DNA of 64,000 nucleotides from Tupaia tana (GCA_026018925.1 JAKSZU010000007.1:92706328-92770327), one strand, 5' to 3'; positions 20,145 to 30,170 are shown, counted from the first letter of the stretch. Program-made: numbers and translations. The notes: generated by a model from the letters alone, not told the origin.

Positions 20145-20297
20145 GGGATTTTTTTTTTTTAATTGTCAGAGAGCACATGCACTCACCAGAGAGAGAGGAA
20201 GCCGTCACTCCCCAGTGGGGTGTGGTCACACCACAACCCCTTCTTCATTTCTCCATCCTGTTGGGATTTGGGGCACACACTCCCACACATGCTGGCA
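20145..20297 (-). mobile_element. SINE-C fragment, tail half
   Basis: T run, CAGAGAGCACATGCACTCACC, GTGTGGTCACACCACAACCCC and TTGGGATTTGGGGCACACAC. The head is missing where the next copy begins. Confidence 0.85.
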
Positions 20298-20299
20298 TT

Positions 20300-20552
20300 T
20301 ATTATTTTCTTTTCCTCAAGGCTTTTGCCATAAGGTGCATGTGCTCACTGGAGAGAGACAGAGAGAGGGAAAGTAACAAGTCACCCCCGAGGGGGAGGGC
20401 CATGCTGCAACCCCTTCTCCTCTATTCTCCTCCTGGGATCTTGAGCACACACACATGTGCCCAGAGTGATTTTCAAGCCTAGGTCCAGGACTCAAAACGT
20501 CATTGGCCACATGGGAGTCCAGCACCTTAGCCACTATGCCACCTGCTGGCCT
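20300..20552 (-). mobile_element. SINE-C, full length
   Basis: GCTTTTGCCATAAGGTGCATGTGCTCACTGGAGAG, CCCCCGAGGGGGAGGGCCATGCTGC and CATGGGAGTCCAGCACCTTAGCC...ACCTGCTGGCC are all present. Confidence 0.9.
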
Positions 20553-20569
20553 CAAACCAATGAATTTTT

Positions 20570-21335
20570 TTAAAAAGAATTATTTAATTTTATTTATCAT
20601 TATTATTTTTAAAATAATTATTCAATTTTTTTCCCTTTAAATTCTGGGAACTGATCTTATAAACCAGTTTTCATCATCAACTATAGTATTGATACTTACT
20701 CCCCTTCCTATATAATCTTCTACATTTTTAATTGCAATATATAAGTAACAAAAAATAGAATAGTTAAAAAATTATTTTCCCTAAAGTCAGGTTTTTTTTC
20801 CCTTAAAGCTAGGAGAGAACACTGAATTTGTCACCATCTTTAAAAAAATGTTTTTGTTCATAACCCTAACACACTCTCCTGTTCACAACCCTGTGAGCAC
20901 CCCAAATGCTGCATTCCCATCCAGTCCTGATGTTAGTAAGAGGCCTGTATTATATCGGAATCGATGTGCTTCCCCCCGCTGGTGTGGCCACAGGAAGTAT
21001 GCGCTTTCGTGTTCGGCCTTTTCCGATCCCGGAGTGCTAGTGTGCTGTCATCAGAGCAGGTGGCGAACAGTCGTCAAGACATTTTTCTCTGTCCACCCTT
21101 TTGTGCCTTCGAGTTTTGTCCCACGTGCGTTCCCGGATACTATTTACAGTCTTCGTGAGCTTCAGCAGGCGTCTTTGATGTAGGGTCAGAAGGCAGGACT
21201 TCAGCCTGCTCACCAGCGACGGTCAGCACTAACCGGTGGCCTCAGGTCACTGACGGAGCCAAGTGCCAACATGGTAGCGGGTGGAGTAGTGGACAGACTG
21301 CCTTCCTGAGCACTCCACTTCCTCTCAAGTTATTG
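20570..21335. other. Unclassified sequence with a CpG-bearing core
   Basis: The first 270 bases are A/T rich. From about 20940 to 21180 the text (TATCGGAATCGATGTGCTTCCC..., TTCCGATCCCGGAGTGC, CGTGCGTTCCCGGATAC) matches no repeat I recognise. A 111-codon ORF, 20848-21183 plus, is open through it. I cannot tell an old DNA transposon relic, an old pseudogene or conserved non-coding DNA apart from sequence alone. Confidence 0.4.
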
Positions 21336-21337
21336 AA

Positions 21338-21770
21338 TTCATTCATTCATTCATTCATTCATTTTTAAAAATTCATTTTGGGAACCAGCAGTTAGCGTAA
21401 TGGCTATGTCACTGGACTCCCACGTAGTCGACTACGGTTCGCGTCTCGGACCCGGTGGCTTACAACTCACTCCGGGCGTGTGTGTGTGCGTGCCCAAGAT
21501 CCCAAGAGGAGAATGGAGGAGAAGGGATTGCCGCGTGACCATCCCCCCTGGGGGGTGATTTCTCGCTTTCTGTCTCTATGTCTCTCTCTGTCTGTCTGGC
21601 GAGCGCACGCGCCCTATAGTGAAAAACCTCTCCAAAAAAAAAAAAAAAATTCATTTGACCAGAGAGAGAGAAAGGGAAAGTGAGAAAGTAACCCCCCAGG
21701 TCCAGGACTTAGACCATGGTCAGCCATGTGGGACTCTAGTGCTTATCCACCATGCCACCTGCTGGCCCCC
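21338..21770 (-). mobile_element. SINE-B, split by a SINE-A2
   Basis: The (ATTC)n tail 21338-21362 and ATTCATTTGACCAGAGAGAGAG...CACCTGCTGGCCCC (21648-21770) are the two parts of one minus-strand short SINE. The SINE-A2 sits at the tail/body border. Confidence 0.9.
21379..21643 (+). mobile_element. SINE-A2, full length
   Basis: GGGAACCAGCAGTTAGCGTAATGG, GGTTCGCGTCTCGG and CGTGACCATCCCCCC carry A2 markers. The TSD AAAAATTCATTT flanks it near 21367 and 21645. Confidence 0.95.
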
Positions 21771-21803
21771 AAGCCACTGGATCTTATCTATTTATTAACT
21801 ATT

Positions 21804-22063
21804 TTTATTTTTTGAGAGGTTTTTCTATAGGGCGCGTGCATTCACCAGAAAGACAGAGAGAGACAGAGAGACAGAAAGCGAGAAATCACCCCCCCCAGGG
21901 GGGATGGCCACACTGCAATCCCTTCTCCTCCATTCTCCTCTCGGGATCTTGGGCACATATGCACATGTGCCCGGTGTGAGTTTAAGCCACCGGGTCCGGG
22001 ACTCGAACCACAGTCGGCCACATGGGAGTTCAGAGACATAGCCATTACACTAACTGCTGGTCC
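21804..22063 (-). mobile_element. SINE-A1, full length
   Basis: GAGTTTAAGCCACCGGGTCCGGGACTCGAACCACAG marks A1. The TSD TCTATTTAYTAACTWTT flanks it (about 21786 and 22064). Confidence 0.95.
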
Positions 22064-22078
22064 CTCTATTTACTAACT

Positions 22079-22257
22079 TTTAATGAATTATTTTATTTCA
22101 CTTTATTTAGTTAGTTAGTTAGTTTTTATTTGACCAGAGAGGGACAGAAGAGAGGGGGGAGGGAGTGAGAAAGCAAGCCATCAGGTCTGGGATTTGAACT
22201 GCAGTCAGATATGTGGAAATCCAGTGCCTTTAACTACCATGCCACCTGCTGGCCCCA
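22079..22257 (-). mobile_element. SINE-B, minus strand
   Basis: TTTAGTTAGTTAGTTAGTTTTTATTTGACCAGAGAGGG tail and GACCTGCTGGCCCC-type head (CCACCTGCTGGCCCC). Confidence 0.92.
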
Positions 22258-22599
22258 AAGCCACCAAATTTTTAATCTCCCTTTTTTTACCTTTCTATTT
22301 TCTTTAACCAAGTTCAAATTGAGCTTTTGTCCTTGTAATGGGAAGGTGCTTGATTAATACAATATTTCCTTATCTTAGCCTCTCGCTGGGTGATGTTGGG
22401 TCTTACCTTCTCCCACACCTGGGTGTCTAGACAGGTCTTGAAGAAATGGATGTCTAGCAGGTACCTCTAAGGTGACGTCATTCCGCTCTCTTCTGGGCTC
22501 CCCATCACGGTTAATGCTGTCATCAGCTATCTCAACTCCGGAGACAGGAAGTTCAGTCACCTGCATCTTCTCTCCCTCAGATTGTCCTCCCGTAAGTGC

Positions 22600-22920
22600 C
22601 GCTGTGCTGTGGCTGGTCCCCCGCTCCCGCCCATTGCCATCTCCTTGGGTCAGGCCACCTTCGACAGCTTCAGTCTGTCCTCTCTTTGTTCTTCCTTCCC
22701 TTTGTCTGAACAGTTACCACAGTGATCTTTCTAGAACCCACGTCTGACCACGTTGCGTCTCTGGACACCTGCATGGCTTCTCATCGACCTGTGTGGCTTG
22801 TCAGCACTCCCTAGGGTGGCACTGAGACCCCTCCCAGTGTGGCTTCATCTCGAACTCATTTCTCCTCCCCACCCTGCATTTCAATCTCTTCATGCCCTTT
22901 CCCAAAATGTACGAGACAAT
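22600..22920 (+). mobile_element. L2 fragment
   Basis: CAGTTACCACAGTGATCTTTCTAGAACCCACGTCTGACCACG, CATGGCTTCTCATCG and CCAGTGTGGCTTC follow the L2 block CAGAGTGATCTTT...AAATCAGATCATGTC...AATGGCTTCCCATC. Confidence 0.7.
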
Positions 22921-22953
22921 TTCTTTTTTTTTTTTTTTAAGGATTATTTATTT

Positions 22954-23118
22954 GGGGGCTGGCAGGTGGCCTGGACTCCCACATGGCCAACCGTGGTTCA
23001 AGTCTTGGACCTGACAGCTTGCTTTCTCACTTCCTCTCTCTTTCTCACTCTGTCCCTCTCTCGTCAAATAAAAGTAAATAAATCAAATAAAGTCAAATAA
23101 AATAATTTCTTTAAAAAT
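22954..23118 (+). mobile_element. SINE-B with A-box deletion
   Basis: GGGGCTGGCAGGTGGCCTGGACTCCC lacks the GTGGTTAAGGCG segment, so the A box is gone. The rest, including the (AAATA)-like tail, is intact. Confidence 0.9.
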
Positions 23119-23155
23119 ATTTTTTATTTATTCATTTTTTTAACTGGACCACACA

Positions 23156-23190
<35 letters not shown>

Positions 23191-23311
23191 GTGGGGCGGA
23201 GAGGGAGAGAGGGACAGTGGGAAAGCAAGTTGCCAGGTCCAAGACTCGAACTCCAAGTGGTTGGCCATGTGGGAGTGTCCAGCGCCTTAATCACCATGCC
23301 ACCTGATGGTC
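23119..23311 (-). mobile_element. SINE-B carrying a (CA)n tract
   Basis: The tail is followed by a CA run at 23149-23188 just after TTTAACTGGACC, then GAGAGGGACAGTGGGAAAGC, AGACTCGAACTCC and CCTTAATCACCATGCCACC. Confidence 0.88.
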
Positions 23312-23324
23312 GATATACTAGACA

Positions 23325-23449
23325 ATTTCTAATATTGCTAGAGGTGCATGCACTCACCAGAGAGAGAAAGCACCCCCCGTGGGGGATGGCCATACACCAC
23401 AATCCCTTCTCCTCCATCTCTCCTTTCAGGATTTTAGGCGCACGCATGT

Positions 23450-23486
<37 letters not shown>

Positions 23487-23579
23487 CAGTGTGTTTTTCA
23501 AGCCACCGGGTGCGGGACTCGAACTGCATAGTTGACAATGTGGGATCCAGCTGCCTTAACCACCAGGCCCTATTGGCCT
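23325..23579 (-). mobile_element. SINE-C carrying a (CA)n tract
   Basis: A CA run at 23451-23483 sits exactly where the element reads GTGTGCGTGCGTGC in its sense. GGACTCGAACTGCATAG and GGATCCAGCTGCCTTAACCACC identify C. Confidence 0.92.
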
Positions 23580-24004
23580 CCAACTATACACCTTCTTGTT
23601 CCCCAATTCTTCTGGAATTTGTCCCTAACCAGCATGAGCTCACTCCTCTCCCCTCAGACTACAACCATTCTTCAAGGCACCTCCTCTTTGCTGGGGCCAC
23701 AGCCCTGCCCACCCTCCGCTCGTCTATCTCCTCGCTCTCCTGTGCTCTGACAGCTAGGCCTGTGCCTGTGGGTTAACTGGGGCCATGACCCCTGGGCGAT
23801 GCCCCCTGGTGTGCGAGCCCAGTGGGGTGAACGCGAAGGACGCTTTCCCTGGGATCCTGGAAATGCATGTCTCAGTCTAGGTTGGTCTCTGACCCCCAAG
23901 GTCAAAAAGGCACCGGGAAGCATTGCGGTTCTCTGCGTGGCGATAGCTCTAGTTTACGAAGTATTTTTGGGTTTCTTACCTGGTCTTTACATCTCCATAG
24001 CTGG

Positions 24005-24075
24005 GTGAGGAAGGTGTCATTAACCCCATTTACAGATGAGATCTTGGTTCAGAGAGTTAGGGATGGAAGGGTAAG
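24005..24075 (-). mobile_element. MIR fragment
   Basis: TTAACCCCATTTACAGATGAGATCTTGGTTCAGAGAG is a reverse MIR. Confidence 0.8.
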
Positions 24076-24100
24076 GCCTTGGCCCTCAGACCCTTTTCTA

Positions 24101-24341
24101 TTCTTTCTTTTTTTTAATATTTTGCTATAGGTACATGTTCTCTCTAGCAAGAGAGACAGAGAGAGAGAGAGAGAGAAATCACCCCCAAGAGAGAACGACC
24201 GGCCAGGATCCCTGCTCCACTCTCCTCTCAGGATCTGGGCACATGCACAGCATACACACCTCAAGTAGCTGGGTCTGGGACTTGAACCGTTCAGCCAGCC
24301 ACGTGGGATAGCGCCTTATGCTCTGTACCACCTGGCTGGCT
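24101..24341 (-). mobile_element. SINE-C, full length
   Basis: TTTTGCTATAGGTACATGTTC end, GGGACTTGAACCGTTC and CACCTGGCTGGCTC head. The 18-bp TSD CCCTCAGACCCTTTTCTA is perfect at 24083-24100 and 24342-24359, though the body is diverged. Confidence 0.95.
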
Positions 24342-24499
24342 CCCTCAGACCCTTTTCTAATCCAGCCTTCCCTTTTGGCAGATGTGAGCAGAGGACCTAG
24401 GAAAGCCAGAGCACCTGAACAAGAGGGAACGTCAGTTCCCTTGGAGGGGGTCACAGCGCCTGCCTTGACCGAGTGCAGCGCTGGGCACGTCAGGTGCGT

Positions 24500-24720
24500 G
24501 ACTGTAACCCCTCTGGTGAAGGGCCACTCAGGCCCGGTTTACAGTTGAGGACACAGAGGCCTGCGGCCAGGAAGACTTGCCTCTCGGGCCAGGTCACTGG
24601 CTGAGCATGGCAGTTTGAGCTCTGGCATTCCTTCCCATCTCCCCAGCCTGGAGCTGAGGGGTGGGCAGTCTCCCATTTTGCAGAGGCAACACCTGAGGCT
24701 CCGAAGTCCATGGCAGAGCA
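24500..24720 (-). mobile_element. MIR, two reverse blocks
   Basis: GGTTTACAGTTGAGGACACAGAGGCCTGC...CAGGTCACTGGCTGAGC, then CTCCCATTTTGCAGAGGCAACACCTGAGGCTCC, read as two partial MIRs in the same direction. Confidence 0.75.
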
Positions 24721-24759
24721 GGGACACGGCCCGGGTCTTCTGATAAACGGGAAGAGGCT

Positions 24760-25030
24760 GCTCGAGGCGAGGCGTGCAGCTCAGGCAGGCGCAGGGGCGG
24801 CAGGGCCACAAGTGGGCGTCCCCTCGCCTCGCCTGCCTGTCTGCCAAGCGCCGAGCCCAGCCTCCCCGCAGCCCGCGCGGCAGGTGCGCGGCCGGTGGCA
24901 CAGCGCCGCGGGTGTGCGGCGTGGGCGAGGGACCCAGGCGGGCGGGGCCCCACGCCCATCCTCCCGCCCGCCCTTTCTCCCGTGGCTGGTGGCAGGTGAG
25001 TGGGTGTCGAGGAACCGCTAGGCAGCGGAG
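24760..25030. promoter_or_regulatory. CpG-island-like block with a good splice donor
   Basis: The densest CpG stretch in the window: GCGCGGCAGGTGCGCGGCCGG, CAGCGCCGCGGGTGTGCGGCG and GGCGGGCGGGGCCCC lie within about 120 bases, including GGGCGGGG-type GC boxes. On the plus strand GTGGCAG is followed by a consensus 5' splice site GTGAGT at 24996-25001, so this could be the first exon and promoter of an unknown transcript. No TATA box or start codon context is convincing and no coding continuation is found downstream. A CpG-rich non-promoter stretch is the alternative. Confidence 0.45.
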
Positions 25031-25500
25031 AAAACAGGACGCCGCAGAAATCAGATTACTCACCTGCAGCTGTGACTACCCAGGGCTAATAAAAGCAGAG
25101 CTTCCTGTTGTTTCTTTATTACCGCCCTCTGCCTCCCCCAGCCCCAGCGCCTCCCAGCTGCAGCCAGAGCCCCAACCGATCGCCAGAAACCAGTGGCTGC
25201 CAGTCCGGACAGCTCCCATGCCACGTCCCGCCACCTGTGCAGCTGCTGCGCTCCTGTTGCCGCAGGGTAGCCTGGGTCACCTGCATGGGGCTCACCTGGC
25301 AGCCGGTTAACAATTCGGACCCCCAAATACCTCACACTGCTGGGTCCGGATTTCTGTGACAGGGGCCCGGGTCTGGGAACGCTTAGGCCTCTCTGCTGGT
25401 GAATGTCAGGCTCAAGCTGGAGCATCACCGCCTTCGATGTTGCTGGTTCAAACGAGTGGGTTTGTTTTTGCCGACGGCGACACCCACAAGTTAGGGATGG
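25031..25500. other. Unassigned DNA
   Basis: Contains a polypyrimidine-AG stretch (CCCTCTGCCTCCCCCAG near 25125-25141) that could be a splice acceptor, but I see no bounded coding exon. Confidence 0.4.
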
Positions 25501-25504
25501 AAGC

Positions 25505-25590
25505 AGTTCTCAGTTCAGCAGGTCCCTGACCCTGGCCTCAGTTTGCTTGTAAAGTGGGAGTGAGACAGCTTGGTGCGATTCCTTCAGTGG
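25505..25590 (+). mobile_element. MIR fragment
   Basis: GGTCCCTGACCCTGGCCTCAGTTTGCTTGTAAAGTGGGAGTGAG matches the MIR CTCAGTTTCCTCATCTGTAAAATGGGG segment. Confidence 0.7.
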
Positions 25591-26058
25591 TTCCCGGGGC
25601 TCCCAGACCGGCCAGGAACACGGAAGGAGCAGGATGAGCCAACTGCAGGGCAGGCAGAGGGGCAGGGTTCCTTGGGCACACTCCGAAGTTCCGCTCCAGG
25701 GCCTCGGCACCCCCCTCCCCAGCCTGATCTGGTAGCCTGGTCTCGGCCCTCCTGTGGGGTCTGACTCTGGGCAGGGCACACCTTTCTCCTCCACGCTCTC
25801 ACCTCCCTCGGCTCAGGGGGGAGGCTTTGCACCCTTTCTCCTCCCATCTCCCCGGCAGTTCCTTTGCAGCCTCTGGGATGGTAGGTGCCTGATCCGGCTG
25901 CGTACGCCACACCTCCCTGGACAGCCTGGCCTGCTCCCAGCTGCCGTCTCCAGGCCTAGCTCTGCCTGAGCTCCCGGGGTGCAAATGTGCACCTCCTAAA
26001 TGTCGACGGACATCTCCCCAGCACCCCAGCTCACCTCGACCAGCTCCAAACCCATCTC
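25591..26058. other. Unassigned DNA
   Basis: G+C-rich sequence with overlapping ORFs on both strands and no recognisable domain or repeat. Confidence 0.45.
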
Positions 26059-26059
26059 T

Positions 26060-26420
26060 GTGCTCCCCCCTCCAGCCCGCTCCTGTGTTCGCTGTCACAG
26101 TGTCACACCAGGGTACTGTCCCAGGTACGTTCTGTCCCTTAGCCCCACAGATGGTCTTCCGGTCCATCAGTGCTACCTTCTAAATGGTTCTAGAATATGT
26201 GCCCCTCTTTCCAGTCGCCCAGGGCCCCCGTTTTGGACTCCATAACCTCTCGCCTGCATTATTTACAGGGCCCTTCAGTGGCCTCTTCCATGGCCTTCCA
26301 GGCTCTCTCTTACCCCTCACTTCGCCAAGGGGCTCCTTCGAGATACAAATCCTTTCCTTACCAGTCTTCAGCCATGGCGGCTCCTCAGAGCCCTCAGGAC
26401 ATAATCCAGACTTCTCCTAG
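26060..26420 (+). mobile_element. L2 fragment (internal 3' part)
   Basis: TCTAGAATATGTGCCCCTCTTTCC, TAACCTCTCGCCTGCATTATTTACAGGGCC and CTTCCATGGCCTTCCAGG resemble the L2 TCTCGAATCTGTCCCCTCCTCTCC ... CACCTGGACTACTGCAAC region. The 123-codon ORF here is inside it. Confidence 0.55.
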
Positions 26421-26564
26421 TCAAAGGTCACCTGGGCAGAGGGACACCCTCGTCCCACCCCGACCCCTCGGTCCTCGGCACAAAAAGCAACATTTCCTGA
26501 GTTTTCCAGTTACCTCTGGGAGTTACCGCCGCCTGGGAGCACTCCCACGGCTAGTAGTCTGCCT

Positions 26565-26660
26565 CTGAGAGGAGGAAACTGAGGGAGGGGGTTAGGTAAC
26601 TTGCCCAAGGTCACACGGCTAGCAAGCAGCAGAGGTTAGAGGGCACCCTGGCCTCCCTGG
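26565..26660 (-). mobile_element. MIR fragment
   Basis: GAGGAGGAAACTGAGGGAGGGGGTTAGGTAACTTGCCCAAGGTCACACGGCTAGC is a near-consensus reverse MIR core. Confidence 0.9.
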
Positions 26661-26699
26661 CTCTGAAGCTGGTGGTCTTACCTCTTCCCCTCTTGAGTT

Positions 26700-26790
26700 A
26701 CGTCTTCCCAACTGGGTCGCGGTCTCCCGTAGCATCGTTCCTGGCCTATGGTAGGTGTTCGTTGAATGAATGAGCAACGGTGTCTGTACT
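26700..26790 (+). mobile_element. L2 3' end
   Basis: GCCTATGGTAGGTGTTCGTTGAATGAATGAGC is the L2 terminal motif. Confidence 0.75.
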
Positions 26791-26959
26791 CTGATTTCAT
26801 TATCACAACTCTGGGAGCTACAAGAATTTGCGCTGTTTGTTTATTATGTGGTATCTGGTGAATACAAAAGAGGTGTGACGAACATCTGGTCGAGAAAGAT
26901 AAACATCTTTGAGCTCATGGCCCTCACTTAGAGACTGGAACTTTACCGGGATCATTGAA

Positions 26960-28010
26960 GCCACCTGTGTGCCTCCCCAATCCTGCTCTCTGCCGTCCCC
27001 CAAAGTAAACACTATCCACTCCCTTGCTAAAAAAAAAAAAAAAAAGGTTTTACCATATGTGGAGGGTCCTAAACAGAATATTGTTTTGTTTTTGGATCTT
27101 CGTATAAATAGTATGGTATGTATGCATTCTTCTTGGGCTTTTTTTTTTTTAATTAAAAAAATTTTTGCCAGCAAGCATACACTCACTAGAGAGAGAGAGA
27201 AAATGAGAAAGCACCCCCTCTGGGAGATGGTCACACTGCAGTCCCTTCTCCGCCATCTGGTGCCTCCTCAGGCACACGCACGCACGCATGCACGCACCCA
27301 GCATGTTTCTCAAGTTACTGGGTTCAGGACTCAAACTGGGTAGTTAGCCATGTGTGCTCTAGCTGCTTCAACCGCCACGCCACAGGCTGGCCGTGGGCTG
27401 GATCATTTTCCGTGCAGCACTGTGCTTCTAAAACACACGTGTGCTTTTGTGCTCTCTGCTCATTAGTTCACTTGATCTGCCTGAAGAGGCCTGTTACGCT
27501 CTCCATTCCCTAGCCAACGAGCAGGTAGGCTGTCTCTGGTGTTTGCAGTGACCAGGAAGGCCGTCGCGATTCTTGCACACTATTTTTGGTGTAAATGTGT
27601 AGGAGTTCTCTGAACTACACACCCAAGCTCGTCGCTATGGGCCATTGGATAGGCACGCGTTTAGCTTAACAAGGTGCTGCCCAAAGTTCTCGCGAGTGTA
27701 CCAGGTTCATATTCCATCCTCTGAACCGTGGACGAGGGTGCTAGTCAACCTGCACCTGTGCCAACGCCCGGTACTGTCGGACTTCACTGTTCCTAACGTG
27801 CAATCTTCCTCTGTCTTTCCCTAATGAGATGAAGTGTCTTTTCAGATGTTTATTTTGCATGCTGAGTTTTTTTGTTTGTTTGTTTTTTCCCTGTAAATTG
27901 CCTTTCAAGCCTTTTGTCCACTTTTCAATCCGGTTCTATAGTTTTTCTTATTGGTTTGAAGCATTCTCAGAAAAGGTTTTTTGGTTTGTTTTTAATAGAC
28001 ATGGACTCTG
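26960..28010 (+). mobile_element. Ancient L1 3' region, interrupted by a SINE
   Basis: TGTAAATGTGTAGGAGTTCTCTG, AAGGTGCTGCCCAAAGTTCTCGCGAGTGTACCAGG, GCACCTGTGCCAACGCCCGGTACTGTCGGACTT and TCCCTAATGAGATGAAGTGTC align in order with the old L1 text AAATACCTAGGAGTGG, AAACTGCCAAACTG...GTACCATTTTACATTCC, CCACATCCTCGCCAACACTTGGTATTGTCAG, TTTCCCTGATGACTAATG. No open ORF remains. Confidence 0.85.
27140..27392 (-). mobile_element. SINE-C inside the L1
   Basis: T run, TTTTTGCCAGCAAGCATACACTCAC, GGTCACACTGCAGTCCC, GGACTCAAACTGGGTAG and GCCACAGGCTGGCC. It splits the L1 between its two aligned parts. Confidence 0.9.
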
Positions 28011-28166
28011 AGATCCACGTTCATGGAGGACAGAGCTGGCCCCAAACCCGCATCCGTCTGACTCCAGGTCCTTTGTATCCATGCCTCTGCCTTTTCATTT
28101 ATTCCTGGCTCAGATGTCTGCTGATGACTCCCTCCACAGAGAGTTGTGGTTAGGAGTGTAAACTCT

Positions 28167-28400
28167 GGGCCCACCAGGTGGTGTGCAGGTTAAGGCAGCT
28201 GGATCCCACATGGCCAATGGAGCAGTTTGAGTCCCGGACCTGGTGGCTTGAAAAACACCCCCAGTACATGTGTGTGCATGCTCAAAAATCCCAGGAGGAG
28301 AGTGGAGGAGAAAGGATTGCAGTGTGGCCATCCCCCTGGGGGATGACGTCTCACTGCCCCCCCATCTCTCTGATGAGCAGGCACTCTATAGCAAACTAGG
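28167..28400 (+). mobile_element. SINE-C, full length
   Basis: GGTTAAGGCAGCTGGATCCC (C marker), AGTTTGAGTCCCGG and GCACTCTATAGCAAAC. The TSD GTAAAYTCTGG precedes the head (about 28158) and follows the tail (about 28412). Confidence 0.92.
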
Positions 28401-28429
28401 GGGGGAAAAGGGTAAATTCTGGAGCTTCT

Positions 28430-28590
28430 TCACTAGATTTTAATCTCTTTTCTGCCACCAGTTAGCTGACACCTTAGGTAAACCACTAACCAATCTGTGC
28501 CTGTTTTCTCCTCTATAAAATGAAGATGCTAGTACTTCTCACTGGGTTGGTGTGTCGGGACTGAGTGAGTCCCTGGAGAGAAGAGGGTTT
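28430..28590 (+). mobile_element. MIR fragment
   Basis: AGTTAGCTGACACCTTAGGTAAACCACTAACCAATCTGTGCCTGTTTTCTCCTCTATAAAATGAAGATGCTAGTAC keeps the MIR order. Confidence 0.88.
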
Positions 28591-28609
28591 TAGACGGTAT
28601 CAGGGCTAA

Positions 28610-28990
28610 AGTGCCTGGCACACGCCGGGTACCGGGCAACAGGGACACGGGAACGGAAAGATAGACAAGGACCCTCACTTCAGCAGCTCACGGTCCTGTG
28701 GGAGGAGGCGGACACAAAGCGAGAAAATGAATCAGGAAAGCTGTAAGGGCATGGAAAAACAAACCCCGGGTGATGAGAGAGTGGCCGGGCACTGACTGCT
28801 GGGTGGCCGAGCCAGGAAGGCTCCCTGGAGGAGGGGACATCTAGGCCAAGGTATGAAGGACGGGCAGAAAGCGGAGAGCAGAGGATCCAGGGAAGGTCAG
28901 TGTTAAGGCCCGAGGCAGGAAGAGCCTGGAGTTTCATGGAACTGCAAGGAGAGCCAAGGGCTGGAGCCCAGCGAGCCAGGGGCGCGGGTG
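28610..28990 (+). mobile_element. Ancient LINE 3' region fragment
   Basis: AGTGCCTGGCACACGCCGGGTACCGGG, GACAAGGACCCTCACTTCAGCAGCTCACGG, GGAAGGCTCCCTGGAGGAGGGGACATC and AGGCCCGAGGCAGG follow the conserved order of an old LINE 3' region found in all placental mammals. Confidence 0.7.
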
Positions 28991-29238
28991 GGGCAGCAGG
29001 GGGCGCGGGGCCAGGGTCCGGGCTTTGCCCCAGTGCAGTGGCAGCTTCGCACAGCAGTGCTGTGACCTGGTCAAGTCTTTAAAAGATCACTCTGTGAGTA
29101 TCAACTGTCTATGAATTCATCTAAATACTTCTTGAAGCCACTAGTATTTTTAGCTAGTACCCCTGCCGTGCAAAGCAAAACTTCCCTTTATTGGTCTTAA
29201 ATTTACTGCTTTCGGGTTTCGAGGGGAGCCCCCTTTGC
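28991..29238. other. Unassigned DNA
   Basis: AAAAGATCACTCTGTGAG near 29080 may continue the old LINE (GGATCACTCTGGCTGC). The following A/T-rich 130 bases are unassigned. Confidence 0.4.
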
Positions 29239-29526
29239 TCAGTGTCTGAGGGTTAGCGGCCCAGTGTGAGCTCTCCACTCAAGATCTTTACAAAGGGGCG
29301 AGAGGAGGGGCTCCCGGTGGCGCCTCGCGTTCTCCGTGACGTTTCCCACTGGAAATTGGGAACCCTGAGCGTGGCCGCCTCCGAGAGGCCACCAGGACGA
29401 AATGGGATGCAGTAGGTAGTCGAGGACGGTCAAGAAGCTGGCTGTCGTGCAGGTTACCACGGTGACGACGACAAGGAAGACGACGATGGGGGGAAGATGG
29501 TGCTCCTGTGACAGCGGGCGAGTCAC
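29239..29526 (-). other. Speculative exon: ORF with a possible membrane segment
   Basis: A 95-codon minus-strand ORF contains LPPIVVFLVVVTVVTCTTAS, a hydrophobic run long enough for a membrane helix, then LDYLLHP and an NVT sequon. On the minus strand CGCTGTCACAG (intron side, AG complementing 29506-29507) directly precedes GAGCACCATC, so an exon could start there in frame. I do not recognise the family. Against it: the valine run comes from a GTC/GAC-rich low-complexity stretch, no downstream donor is obvious and no partner exon was found. Chance is the default explanation. Confidence 0.2.
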
Positions 29527-29972
29527 GGAACATGTAACATGGGGGTGTCGGAGCCCATGATCTGGGGCCTCACCGCTCGCGTGTCCTGGGAAACCAGCCA
29601 GCAGTCAGGAGGCTTGAGATCGCAGCTGCGCCGTGAGCAGTGGCGGAGTCCCCGCCCGGTCATTTCACTTACACACATTTGAACATACGTGTAGAGGGTG
29701 GGGAGAGAACCGCACAGTACGTGTGGATCCCTGCCGTGCAGTTACACCCCGCCACTCCACACCCACCCTGATGGGGACAGGCTTTGCCGCAGTCTTCCCG
29801 GGATCCACACTCCTGCACCCTGAGCACAGGGTGGACCCAGTCACGCTGGGGATGACTCTGGTGCTCAAAGGCTGTTTATATGGTGTGGGCCTAGACATGC
29901 TCCACCCATGGCATTTGGCGGCCAGCGTAGCTGCCGCCATCTGAACAACCCTGGAGAGAACTGCCTCCGTTA
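29527..29972. other. Unassigned DNA
   Basis: No repeat, exon or RNA gene recognised. Confidence 0.45.
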
Positions 29973-30170
29973 TGGGGCCAGCAGGTGATGTGGTGGTTAA
30001 GGCGCTGGACTCCCACATGGTCGACCGAGGTTCGAGTCCTGGACCTGGTGGCTTGCTTTCCCACTTTCTGTCTCTCTCTGATGAGTGCACATGTCCTATA
30101 CCAAACTGTAAGACACTAATAATAGTGATAAATAAAATTAAATCAGTAATTCTAAAAAAGAAAAGAGAGA
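29973..30170 (+). mobile_element. SINE-B with part of the long-form end
   Basis: GGGGCCAGCAGGTGATGTGGTGGTTAAGG and GGTTCGAGTCC (exact B box). After the CT-rich stretch it reads GATGAGTGCACATGTCCTATACCAAAC, the long-form end, before a GATAAATAAAATTAAATC tail. It is an intermediate between long and short forms. Confidence 0.93.

Noticed and set aside
23149..23483. CRISPR-like repeat-spacer pattern
   Set aside because: It is two CA microsatellites within neighbouring SINEs. Nothing suggests a prokaryotic array.
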